Assembly: GCA_031002005.1 (NCBI GenBank)
Contig: CM061919.1
Location: 171,227,121 to 171,291,120, forward strand
Source of the DNA: Vandiemenella viatica
Lineage: Eukaryota > Arthropoda > Insecta > Orthoptera > Morabidae
Length of the DNA stretch: 64,000 nt
Direction of reading: 5' to 3'
Every line of letters begins with the position of its first letter. Within the stretch, counting starts at the first letter, position 1. A program made the position numbers and the translations under genes. The notes under the pieces are model-generated. The model was given only the letters and a program-made list of their open reading frames with translations. It was not told the origin of the DNA and did not search any database. Below, one piece after another: positions 20,271 to 29,850 of the stretch.

Positions 20271-21014
20271 ATGGGACCCTTCGGAGAAAATCGTCCCCCA
20301 CGATGTCCGCTCTTGGTTTACAGTTATTATAAACTAAGATCCGCAGCACCGCTAGTTAAGAAAGGGCTTATTCTACCATTTTTCGCAAAATCCTACGAAT
20401 GCGCTGTACCAACACTGCAAACTTACGTCCTACCACCGCAACTCAACCAGAAATCTGATTCACTGCTATTATCAACAGTTTGGAGGGAATTCACCCATAT
20501 CTACACAGACGGATCCAAAACAGATCATAGTGCAGGATTCGCTTATTACTGCCCGGCTAACAACCACGGAGCGTTCTTCTCACTACCACGTGAAGCCTCA
20601 AACTACACGGCCGAAATTCTAGCCATCAATGAAGCCATTCAGTACGGATTAGGACAATACCTCAAGAAAACACTTATCCTAACGGACTCCAAAACTGCCC
20701 TTCAGCGACTCCAGAACCCTCAGTGGAACCTCAGCAGTAACAGATATATCATGGACATTATAGAGATGACAGTTTCAACTCAAGAACAAGATATCAGATT
20801 GATGTGGGAAAAAGGTCATTCTGGCATTACTTATAACGAATTAGTAGACTCACTCGCCAAACGTGGAGCCGCGGAACGCACGCTATTAGCGCTGTCTTTA
20901 CCATATATAGACTTCCTCCCCAGGGTGAAACAAAAAATGATACAGGATTTTCAAGAATTTTGGAAAAAATCAGCACAAAACAAAGGAAAACACCACGCGG
21001 TTATTCAACCATAA
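20271..21014 (+). pseudogene. LINE-D ribonuclease H domain
   Basis: Ribonuclease H removes the RNA strand of the RNA-DNA hybrid in LINE insertion. All four acidic landmarks are visible: Asp in IYTDGSKTDHSAGFAYY, Glu in NYTAEILAINEAIQYGL, Asp in LILTDSKTALQRLQNP, and the terminal Asp in GHSGITYNELVDSLAKRGA, which also carries the His of the HxGI motif. The domain spans about residues 78-205 of this frame. It is intact in sequence, but is separated from the RT part by an in-frame TGA, and the element lacks its 5' half. Confidence 0.88.
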
Positions 21015-21799
21015 GTCTCAAAACTAGTTTGGTACAAAGACTTCCACACGAAAAGACAATTCCTAACATCAATAATTCGGATGAGATTAGGACATTGCGC
21101 AATCTCCAGCCATCTCTATAGAGTGGGAGTCATGGAATCACCACTGTGCGATGCAGACAAGGAGACGAGGCTGATTTAAAACACATATTCCTAGGATGCA
21201 GTAAATACGCGACCCATAGCAAAAATCTGATAAACTAAGCTATTAGCGCTACAGGTACCTCTCCCAACAACGATTCCTACCCTCCTTGCGTCTGGTCAAC
21301 CGAAGGTATACAGAGCGCTGATAAACTTCTTACGCGATGCTCAAATTAACATCTAGACGAAACTAATACAAGCAAAAGGACAAACATACCAAAACATTAT
21401 GTAATATAAGAAATATGAAAAATTTATGTAAGTCTATATGTAATATATTAGATATGAACGACACGTAAATAATATGTAAATAATGTTTAAATATTTAAAT
21501 AATGTAAAATGTAAAATATGTAATATTTTAGATTTTGAAAGATACCCAACAAGCAAAATGTTCCAGTCAACTGTAATATATAAAATGTAATAGGAGGGCT
21601 GGTGTAGTGGTCTTGTGACTAGAAACAAATAATTAAATAAAAAACGTTTAACTGATGGTTTTAAAAAAAGTAAAACACGACTAACGTAGATTTTTTTTTA
21701 CTACTGATTATGTTTTCAGTATTGAATTTTCTATTTTTTCATAAAAGACTGAATCTGTGTAGCTAAAATTTCAGGCGATTGGTGCTATATAGTCATTCC

Positions 21800-23060
21800 G
21801 TTCGCAGTAATTAATACGTACGCTGATGGTTATCATTAGAAGTTTGTATTAACCTTTAGTGTTGAGAATAATAATGGCTTAGGACAACTGAACATTTTTT
21901 GGTATTAGGCTGCAATTCTGCGCTATACGCGCGTGTTTCTGATGTAATCTAGGTTTCATTCATTTTATATTTTATCGCGTTATTTAGTAATGCAATGGTT
22001 TTTACCATCAACAGAAGTTTGCTTCATGTGCTTACTGGTGGATAATAATCCATTATTGACAACTGAACGTTTATTGGCATTACATTCCGTGCTATACACT
22101 TGAGTTTTTGACTTAATCTAGCCTTTATTCATATTAAAATGTACTGCATTGTTCAGTATAGCAGTTTCTACTTCTACAGTGGCGCCGAAATTTGATGATG
22201 AATTATTATATAACTGAATGAGACAGATAGTAAAAACAAATTACTTAGTTAGATTAGTTCTCGAGATATCGAATCTCAAAAATTATTTATAACTATAGTT
22301 TTCTTTTCCTTTTCACGACGATTTTCTTCTGCTTCAAACTACGTTTCGACTTGACCACAACCGCTAGAAACAAAACAAAACACCTTTTATACATGTCAAG
22401 CGTGTAGTGCCTTGTAATTCTGTCGAATTTTTTTCTGTTCCAGGTTGCATTTCAAACTAACCACCTCAAATTAGAGATTCAATATCTCAAGAAAAAAGCA
22501 AGATATCCCAATATTTTATTCTTCTCTTTCAACGTGTCTCGTCAAGCTAGATAAGAATACAAGTACATCGTCGATTTGGCTTATTCGAAATTTTTTTCAC
22601 GTCCAGGCCGCATTTCAACCTCACCATATCAGCAGTGAGATAACATTTAACGAGAAGTGTAATCGAGAATTAAAAAAAAAATCCTTAAATTTTCCTCACG
22701 GAATTGCAACGTCGTAATTAATACGTACGCTGATAGTTTTTTATCATTAGAAGTATGTATTAAACCTTTAGTGTTGAGAATAATAACGGCTTAGGACAAC
22801 TGAACGGTTTTTTTGGTATTTACGCTGATGGTACCTTGGTATCGAGCTGCAATTCTGCGCTATACACGCGTGTTTCTGACGTAAACTAGCATTTATTCAT
22901 TTTATAATTTATCGCGTTGCTTTGTAATGCAATTTTTTTTAACATAAACAGAAGTTTTTGTTATGTCCGTACTGTTGGAAACTAACCTATTATGACAACT
23001 GAAAGTTTTTTGACATTACATTCTGCGCTATACACTTGAGTTTCTGACATAACTGGCTTT
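21800..23060 (+). repeat. About 900-bp offset direct duplication inside P-like copy 3
   Basis: TAATTAATACGTACGCTGAT, TTTAGTGTTGAGAATAATAA, GGCTTAGGACAACTGAAC and GCTGCAATTCTGCGCTATAC occur at about 21808-21935 and again at about 22712-22863. Further matches (TTTATCGCGTT, CAGAAGTTT, CTATACACTTGAGTTTCTGA-like) continue to about 22110 and 23050. Each copy is followed by subterminal-type repeat units. Confidence 0.8.
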
Positions 23061-23264
23061 AAAAGTAAACTCCCACTGTACATTTCCAGCGTGCAGTACC
23101 TTGCGACTTTGGGATTTTTTTCTGGTCTAGGTTGTATTTCAAACTATCAGCCCCAATATAGAGATACAATATCCCAAGGACAAAGCAATATTTACATTTC
23201 ACTTTCAATGTGTCTCGTCAAGTTAGATAAGAATCCATCGTCTGGTTTAGCGAGAAGTGTAAAC

Positions 23265-23266
<2 letters not shown>

Positions 23267-23301
<35 letters not shown>
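23267..23301. repeat. (TA)n microsatellite
   Basis: An uninterrupted run of about 17 TA units within a decayed subterminal repeat of P-like copy 3. Confidence 0.95.
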
Positions 23302-23306
<5 letters not shown>

Positions 23307-23534
23307 CTTCAATTTTGATTTGTCTTGTGGTATTACATAAAAAAACATCACCAAACTGCCACGCCACAACGCCACAGTTGAAAGATTTTTCATGAAAGAG
23401 AATTCACATGTTTCTGGTTGGTCGAATACTGTTATAGTAGTGAAAAAATGTTAAATATGTTCTTACGATCCACGATGGTAACTTCAACATTTCTGAAATA
23501 AAAAACTTAACTCAAACGGCAAAAATACTCTGTT

Positions 23535-23605
23535 AGGCGATAAAGGGGGTGTAGAGAAATTGCTACAGGAGCGTGTGTTCAATCGCAATTAAATTAAACT
23601 ATAAA
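23535..23605 (+). mobile_element. LINE-A 3' terminal scrap
   Basis: GTGTAGAGAAATTGCTACAG, GAGCGTGTGTTCAATCGC and AATTAAATTAAAC match the LINE-A 3' end (GGGAAATTGCCACCGGAGCG… at 37540-37575). Only the last 70 bp are present. Confidence 0.65.
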
Positions 23606-23611
23606 GTGCGC

Positions 23612-23760
23612 TTGATGTGTGAACGATACCGCTCAAGCCTTGCGCTCAAGAACACCTGTATTCAAATCCCCGTCCGACCATCCAGTTTTTGGTTTTACAT
23701 GGTTTCACAAGCAAAATACTCATGATGTGACGCATACCTCTTGGGCCCGGAGCTCATCTT
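23612..23760 (+). mobile_element. tRNA-like SINE fragment
   Basis: A B-box-like TATTCAAATCCCCGTCC at about 23658 is followed by CCATCCAGTTTTTGGTTTTA and CATGGTTTCACAAG. These are the blocks seen after the B box in the full copy at 60244-60518. The 3' half is missing. Confidence 0.6.
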
Positions 23761-24185
23761 TAAATTTTTCCTCACTTAAAAGCTTATATAAATTAGCACC
23801 AGATCTATATCTATAAAACGAAAACCGGATCAATTTGTCTCATGAAAACTCGGAAACTACGGAGCGGATTTCGATGGAGTATTCACCGTTTTAAAGCTTA
23901 GAATCTCAATTCAGTTGTTTAGCATGCGGTTTCAACGTTAAATAACGGAGGAGCATTAAATGAAATTCTGAACATATGATGACGAATCCCAAAGGTGGAA
24001 GGATCAGATGTTGCATACTTCCAACTAAACATACAACTAGAACGCCTCTGACCTTAGGCTTAAATGAAAGCAATATGATAACTTTACAATAATAATTATT
24101 TTGCACACTAAACAAAACTTGAAGTATTCTTTCCTTTATTTCGGGATATTCAATTTTTAATCGCCATAGATAGCCAAAGAAACAA

Positions 24186-24189
<4 letters not shown>

Positions 24190-24239
<50 letters not shown>
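24190..24239 (-). repeat. Poly(T) run of about 48 bases
   Basis: A long homopolymer; on the minus strand it is poly(A) and could be the tail of a retroposed sequence ending here (unique side to the right, from about 24240). The source was not recognised. Confidence 0.8.
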
Positions 24240-24240
<1 letters not shown>

Positions 24241-24639
24241 AGAACGATCTCTGGATAATGTCTATGGCTATCAGCAATAGACTTCTGTTTACGATGGTAT
24301 TATTCTGGATTCACTTTTGATATTTGTATAAAAGGCTGAATCTGCGGAGTTAAAGTATCTGGCGCTTCGAGCAAAAAGTATATTCACATCGCAATGGAAT
24401 CGAATGTGAGTTTCCAGCATAATCTATCGTTTTTCAGTAATCTTATAACGCAATTTCTTAAGCAAATTAATGAAGTTTGATATACATGAATCTTTTCGGA
24501 CGAATGAAAATAGTTTACCTGCAAATAAACTTCAACCCACCCGTTTCTCGGTAGGGGGCGAGTGAATCTAAGTTTGCTTTAATTCCGAAAAAAGTTAATT
24601 AAAATTTTATGAAACTTTGAGCAAATGTTTCTCATTGCG

Positions 24640-25420
24640 GAAATAAAAATAGGGCACGGATAATTCTACGCCCACTATACCGGGCAATGCCAGTAACTCC
24701 ACTAGTATATTCTAATCTCTGTCTCCCTCTACAGTTCTTACCTTCAACTGTTCCCTCCACTAATAAATTAACCAATCCAGCATGTCTCAAAATATGACCT
24801 ACCAGCCTGTCTCTTCTTTTTGTAAGCTTCTTCCATAAACTTCTTTTCTCGCCCATCATTTCCAAAACTCGTTCATTTCTTACTTTGTCTGTCCACCTAA
24901 TCTTCAGCATTCTTCTGTAACACCACATTTCAAATGCTTAAATTTTCTTTCTTTACGGTATTCCTAAAGTCCATGTTTCACTACCGGGAAGTGCTGTACT
25001 CCACACATAGAGTTTTAAAAAGTTTTCTTTCTAATTCCTAGATCAATATTTGAAAGTATAAGGTTTCTCTTTTTCATGAAGGCTCTTTTTGCTAGTGTTA
25101 TTCTGCTTTTAACATCATTTCTGCTTCGGCCGTCGGATGTAATTTTGTTTCCCAAGTAACGGAACTCACTTACTTCTCCTATTGCATCGGATCCTATTTT
25201 TATATTTAATCTATTAGTATTGGTATCATTTCATCACTTTTGTCTTGCTTTGATTTATAATAAGTCCAAAATCTTCCTTCAGTATTTTGTTCATGCCTTT
25301 CAGTAACTTCTCAATATCCACAGCCCTCTCTGCTAACAAGACAATGTCATCAGCAAATCGAGTTTTCTCACTGAAAACTTATGCCACATGGAAATTTTTC
25401 GTTGACTTTCTTCATTGCTT
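24640..25420 (-). mobile_element. RTE-type LINE fragment (RT end and C-terminal domain)
   Basis: On the minus strand a frameshifted peptide reads TRFADDIVLLAERAVDIEKL, GLIINQSKTKVMK, then WCYRRMLKIRWTDKVRNERV, KKLTKRRDRLVGHILRHAGL and VEGTVEGKNCRGRQRLEY. The FADD box and the CYRRML…TD.VRN…L…RR..L.GH.LRH…EG.VEGK..RGR series are hallmarks of RTE/BovB-type ORF2. It lies inside P-like copy 3 and has many stops between the FADD block and the C-terminal block. Confidence 0.85.
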
Positions 25421-25615
25421 CTTCTACATAATAATCCATCATCAAATTGCAGGTACAATGGTTGTCTTATGATTCCCTTGAGGTTTTTGTGCCTATTTCC
25501 CGTTTCTACAGCCAAGCAATATGGTGGCCTCCCCACCACACTTCTCTCTACCCGATTTCACTCAAGTATGTAGTGAAGGTCCCTTGCGTCGTCTCTATAT
25601 ATTCCTTCCTCCATG

Positions 25616-25802
25616 ATTTTACGACGGTCAATATCTGTATTGGCTGTGAAAGAAGTGTCGTATACAATCGCTGGATTGTGTGTATTCATGTAAAGAGTAT
25701 CGTTGACGTCGTATTTTCATTGAAAATGAAAAACGAGTTTAAAGTAAATTGTATCATGGACTTGTTATTTACCATATTAATTAAACCACCAACAATCTTA
25801 TA
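25616..25802 (+). repeat. 3' LTR, right part
   Basis: Starts with the second copy of ATTTTACG and continues with ACGGTCAATATCTGTATTGG and the remainder of the LTR to CTTATA. AAGT (25803-25806) follows and matches the bases before the 5' LTR. This half lacks the 26-bp insertion found at 10425-10450. Confidence 0.85.
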
Positions 25803-25806
25803 AAGT

Positions 25807-27166
25807 CCCTCAATTTATTTTTTTATACGGCATGAAATCTAAAGTTCACATGTATGTAGCAACAGTTAAACAGTATTATAAATGCCTTCGATTTGATCAT
25901 ATTAGTACACAGTGTAGAAGCGGCCATCTTTCGGTAGATGTGTAGTTTCTCACTCTCTTAGAAGTGTCAGTCCATTCAAAAGCACAGAAAGTAGATACTG
26001 ATTAGTCCTCTCTGGAATATTTGTTCAGATGACAGGTATACGAATAGGCTACTTTTCATAACATTAAAGGTGTTGGAGTTCTTTGAGAAACAAGTCTTAA
26101 GCCTTGTCCGAACTCGTAGATAAAATCACGCAACACATCACTATGAACAAAGTTCTGCGGAGGTCGATAGACAGTCGGAAATAATTTCGTTTGGTATTCC
26201 GCAATTCCCCGTAGACAAAAATGTTGTCTGTCTGGATCACCCGCCTCGAATGGAAGACTTGCGACTTGTGCAACAATTCGTAGTATGGACGTGTTGTTTG
26301 AACAGAAACTTGAGTCTCTCCTAACTATTGTTCTCACCCACGGTGTTACTTCTTCCTTTAGTTTTTATTTAATACTATTTAACTATTTTTTTAAATGTTG
26401 TCAGCTGAGATAACTCTAAATTTAATAGAATATTTTCATGGTTTGACGTGTCTGTGGGACATGACTTCAAGTGACTTCAAAAATAAATATAAAAAATTAC
26501 ATTGAATAAAATAGACGAAAAAATTGTTTTACTGACCACTGTTGTGCAAAAAAATCACAATTTAAAGATTCAGTTTTACCAAGAATATTAAAAAGTAAAG
26601 CAAATGAAGAAATCTGGCTGGATTTGAGGAATAAGGCATTTTTCTGTATTAAGAACTATGTAAACACAATAATTATTAAATTTTTTAATTCTGCTCTGAA
26701 TACTACTATATCAATAATATAATAATATTCTTCAGTTTAATAAATTCTTTTCAATAAAATGTTATTTAGTTATTATATGTAGCATGGTTTCCCGGAAAAT
26801 TTTTTGCTGCTTGGCTATTTTTACCCCAACCAGCTTGAGTAAATCTTCGAAAGCATTTGGGATCAATGGCGTGAAATTTCAGAATTCCGTAACATCTTCC
26901 AGTCTCCATTTCTCCAAGAGAGTTTTATCGAATGCAAGTCCCTTTAATAAAATTTGTCGTGTCCATTAACTTCTTTTTTTGTGTTTAGTTTAAAAAAATA
27001 ATGACCGAAAGCAGCAATCAACTCGCAGGCATCAATGACACCTGCCACGACGAATACTGCTGCAGTATTGACTCGAGAAGTGTGTATAGGTGTGGACGCC
27101 TGACAAGGACTACCAACTGATTTTCAACTTGTTCCCAACAGTCTATAGACAAAAGTTTTCGATTGG
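25807..27166. other. Unassigned AT-rich DNA with one minus-strand frame
   Basis: A 93-residue minus-strand frame (26056-26334; includes SSFCSNNTSILRIVAQVASL and HFCLRGIAEYQ) starts at a non-ATG codon and was not recognised. No terminal repeats or tails were found. The right part is the target of the hAT-type element at 27175. Confidence 0.4.
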
Positions 27167-27174
27167 CTATAGAC

Positions 27175-28095
27175 TAGGGCTGTTGATATTTTTAAAAATA
27201 TCGGGTTTTCAATATATCGATATTTTAAAAAGTATCAATATCGGCTGTCGATATATCGGAAAAAGTATCGATGTATCGATACTTTCATAAATACAATTTC
27301 ATACAGTCAAATCTTGTAAAAATAAGGCTGACCACTGATAAATAGACGTGTGATTTTGTTCTTAATCAGGTTTTCACTTTCGAATGGTTTATGCTGGTGA
27401 AGTTCATTTTTTTTTAAAAAAAAAATTGACCATTATGAGTCTCATAAGTTTCAAAAAATTAATAAAATTTATAAAACTCGAAAGAGATTCGAGGCAAATC
27501 TTATTTTGTGTATTTTTAAAATTATAACATTGAGGTATTTATTTAGATATAAGTTTAGCTATATACATTATGGCCAAATTACATAACTTTTTTCATAAGA
27601 TTTTTTGTGGTATTTGATTTAGTTTTGTATGTTGATAGCTTATTCCGAGTTTTGTTTTATTTTTCTTGCTCTCGAATTAGCAACTCTTTGTTATTTACAC
27701 TTTCCACTATTCCTGCTAACACACTAATTTCAAGTTGGACTACCCTGGAAAATCCACACGCTATTTCAAACAATGGGCTCGCGTTCTATTCGTACTGGGC
27801 GAGCGATGCCTTGCCTACACTGTCGTCATCATCTGAGTAGACTTGGTACTTTCAAATTAATTATAGGAACGTAGTAAGATTTACTTGAGCGTTCTGATCT
27901 CTATGCGTAATAGAAATTTGAGGGACATAGTGTCATTCAGAACAAACGAAAAATGACAACTTATTTTAAAAAATAAAGCCGATATACAGATTTCAGTATC
28001 GAAATATCGATATATCGCCCTAAAAAATATCACTCATAAATATCAATATTTTCAAAAAATAATATCGATATTTCGATATATTATCAACAGTTCTA
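27175..28095. mobile_element. hAT-type non-autonomous element, 921 bp
   Basis: Left end TAGGGCTGTTGATA and right end TATCAACAGTTCTA are inverted repeats with one or two mismatches, flanked by the 8-bp duplication CTATAGAC (27167-27174 and 28096-28103). Both subterminal regions are full of ATATCGATA-type palindromes (27210-27290 and 27980-28080). No transposase was recognised in between. The 8-bp duplication and TAGGG start fit hAT. Confidence 0.88.
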
Positions 28096-28103
28096 CTATA
28101 GAC

Positions 28104-28760
28104 AGTTGCGTGACTTTTTCTATCAGTGTGAACAAGGCAATCGCTACTTCTGTAGTAAAAACTTCTTCCAGAGGTCCTCGACTAACACTTTCTCCTCCTG
28201 AAATAAAAAGTTCCAAGGCACACCCTCCTTTATCTGAAGGAAATATGTCCATCGATGGAAGTACAGAGCATCAACACAGTCTTTATCCAAGTATTAGAAC
28301 GTCAAAATCTTTAGATATTATATTAATGTTTCGAAGACTTATAAAGCTTTTTTTTAATCTGCTTAACGTGTCTCTAACACCGAGGTCTTTAGAGACGGGA
28401 AAGGATGGGGCACATGGAATGGGAAGGAATTCGGCCATGGCCTTTTGAAGGAAGCATCCCGGCATTTGCCTGGAGTGATTTGGACTTATAAAGCAAGTCC
28501 TTCATCTTGGATAAGTATTAAGAAAGGAATTAATAGTCAGAGCCAATCGTCAAATATTAATCCACTTTCTTTATTTCACAAGTCCTTACGCAATCAATAA
28601 GAAATTGAATCTATTGGTTTTCTGGTGAAACCTGCTTTAGGCAATGCTTACCTTAATCTACAGTATTGTGATAACAGTGGTAAAAATCAAATTGAGTACT
28701 CCATAATAAACAAGATTATAACCTCATCCAGACCAAATTCTACAATTTTTTGTCATTAGT
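28104..28760 (+). other. Unrecognised coding-like stretch split by a SINE
   Basis: Frames read PRLTLSPPEIKSSKAHPPLS, GSTEHQHSLYPSIRTSKS, then beyond the SINE PSSWISIKKGINSQSQSS, NINPLSLFHKSLRNQ, FLVKPALGNAYLNLQYCDNS and IINKIITSSRPNSTIFC. The composition (serine- and proline-rich, few stops for several hundred bases in this AT-rich DNA) suggests decayed coding sequence, such as a retrocopy. No family was recognised and frame changes are needed. Confidence 0.3.
28348..28483 (-). mobile_element. tRNA-like SINE, 5'-truncated, 11-bp duplication
   Basis: Minus-strand SINE body (complement of CATTTGCCTGGAGTGATTTG and of GGGAAGGAATTCGGCCATGG) with an 8-base A tail. It is flanked by ACTTATAAAGC at 28337-28347 and 28484-28494. 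It interrupts the coding-like stretch 28104-28760. Confidence 0.85.
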
Positions 28761-29850
28761 TGAATGAAAACATTTTATAATTTCGTCATAATTTGGGTTT
28801 TAATTCGACCATGAAATATCCACAACTGCACCAGCTTTATCAGTTTCAGACATATATGTACAGTTTGGTAGACATGCGTTCAGAAACCAACTGTAAATGA
28901 AGATGTAAATAGTCAGTAATTATTTACCCTGATTGTACAAGTAATGATCCTACCACGAATATCTCAATTCGATCCCAGATTGAGTTTTATGCTCGATACA
29001 TATCCACTTGCTCAGTCCTCTCCTCGAATCTAGCCAAATCTCTTCTCGGCCTGCCAGGTTCTTCATAGGTCCTACAGGTTTAGCGGTGTCCAGTTGGAGG
29101 CGCTCCAGTAAAATAACTTCAGGCAGTAGCTGCTGTGATTAAAAACCTCATGGAAACATTTCCTGTAATGTCTTTATATAATATCAAAAAATTAGGGTCC
29201 CCTTTAAGATTTGTGGAAATTTCAGCTCGCTTCGTTTTGCGTGTGACAACGAAATTTCTGATACTGACGGTCAGTTATTGATTAATTCAATAAAACTGCT
29301 AACTCTAGTAATACTAAATGCTGGGTTTCCTTCATTCCAGCGTCCCTGAGACGGCCAACTGCGGTATATACATCAATAGCATCGCCAAGTACCCACAATA
29401 TGGATGATTGGAAGATTAAAAAATATTCATTACGATCGGATGAACAAATACACATGACTATTGGTACTGAAATAATATGACTTAAAAGATACTACATCAA
29501 TACGTCCTGAAATATCCAGAAAGCCTCGTGGCCAATTAAGGTAATGTTATTTTAGAGGAAATAGACAATCAGGATCCTAGTTTGTCCAGCAATTACTAGA
29601 GCAATAAAACAGTGGTGGATAAGGTAAAAACCAATGGAGACGATGGGAAAACTAACTTGCAGTGTGGATGAATTCTTAAAAGGTAGCAAAAGACTTGGAA
29701 GTTAATATGGGAGTGTCAATGGTTACTGTATTGTTGTTCATGATGAATTATTGTGTCGATGAACAGAAGTTGGAACTTAGATTATTTTAGATTACATAAT
29801 GTTATATACTTGCTAGTGTCCACGACTTCATGTTTTAAAATAATTTTTAT
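28760..29850. other. No recognisable feature
   Basis: About 1.1 kb without long frames, terminal repeats, tails or matches to other parts of the window that I could find. The tandem array begins around 29850. Confidence 0.45.

Larger units (their letters stand above)
19747..21642 (+). mobile_element. LINE-D, 5'-truncated, with RNase H domain
   Basis: A truncated non-LTR element flanked by the 10-bp duplication AACGTTTAAC (19737-19746 and 21643-21652). It keeps the end of the reverse transcriptase, a ribonuclease H domain and a terminal RLGHC-type block (about 21060-21170). It ends in an A-rich tail (AATTAAATAAAA). An RNase H domain is typical of the I, R1 and LOA groups. A single TGA (20214-20216) interrupts an otherwise continuous frame from 19764 to 21014. 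Confidence 0.88.
17025..25615 (+). mobile_element. P-superfamily element copy 3, 8.6 kb with nested insertions
   Basis: Left end TATGGAGGAAGGAATATATG at 17025 and right end TATATTCCTTCCTCCATG at 25615, flanked by ATTTTACG at 17017-17024 and 25616-25623. A THAP exon lies at 17205-17275. The body contains subterminal-type repeats (18350-18660, 19050-19165, 22190-22640, 23100-23250), a direct duplication (21800-23060), and later insertions: LINE-D (19747-21642), a SINE, and an RTE piece (24640-25420). No further transposase exon was recognised. The first terminal base is T where other copies have C. Confidence 0.82.
10141..25802 (+). mobile_element. LTR retrotransposon (gypsy type), gag only, heavily nested
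   Basis: The 5' LTR is 10141-10575 and the 3' LTR is 16743-17024 plus 25616-25802. The element is flanked by a 4-bp duplication AAGT (10137-10140 and 25803-25806), as expected for Ty3/gypsy integration. The internal part runs 10576-16742, minus two P-like elements at 10686-13657. It encodes only a decayed gag-like protein; no protease, reverse transcriptase or integrase is visible, so the copy is non-autonomous or internally deleted. LTR ends read GTTAATG…CTTATA rather than TG…CA. Three P-like insertions (in the leader, in the 5' LTR, in the 3' LTR) all post-date integration. Confidence 0.85.

Noticed and set aside
23906..24277. 123-residue frame with a long lysine run
   Set aside because: The lysines come from the poly(T)/poly(A) run at 24190-24239.
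27607..27840. 77-residue frame in the hAT-type element
   Set aside because: No transposase motif on either strand; element is better described as non-autonomous.
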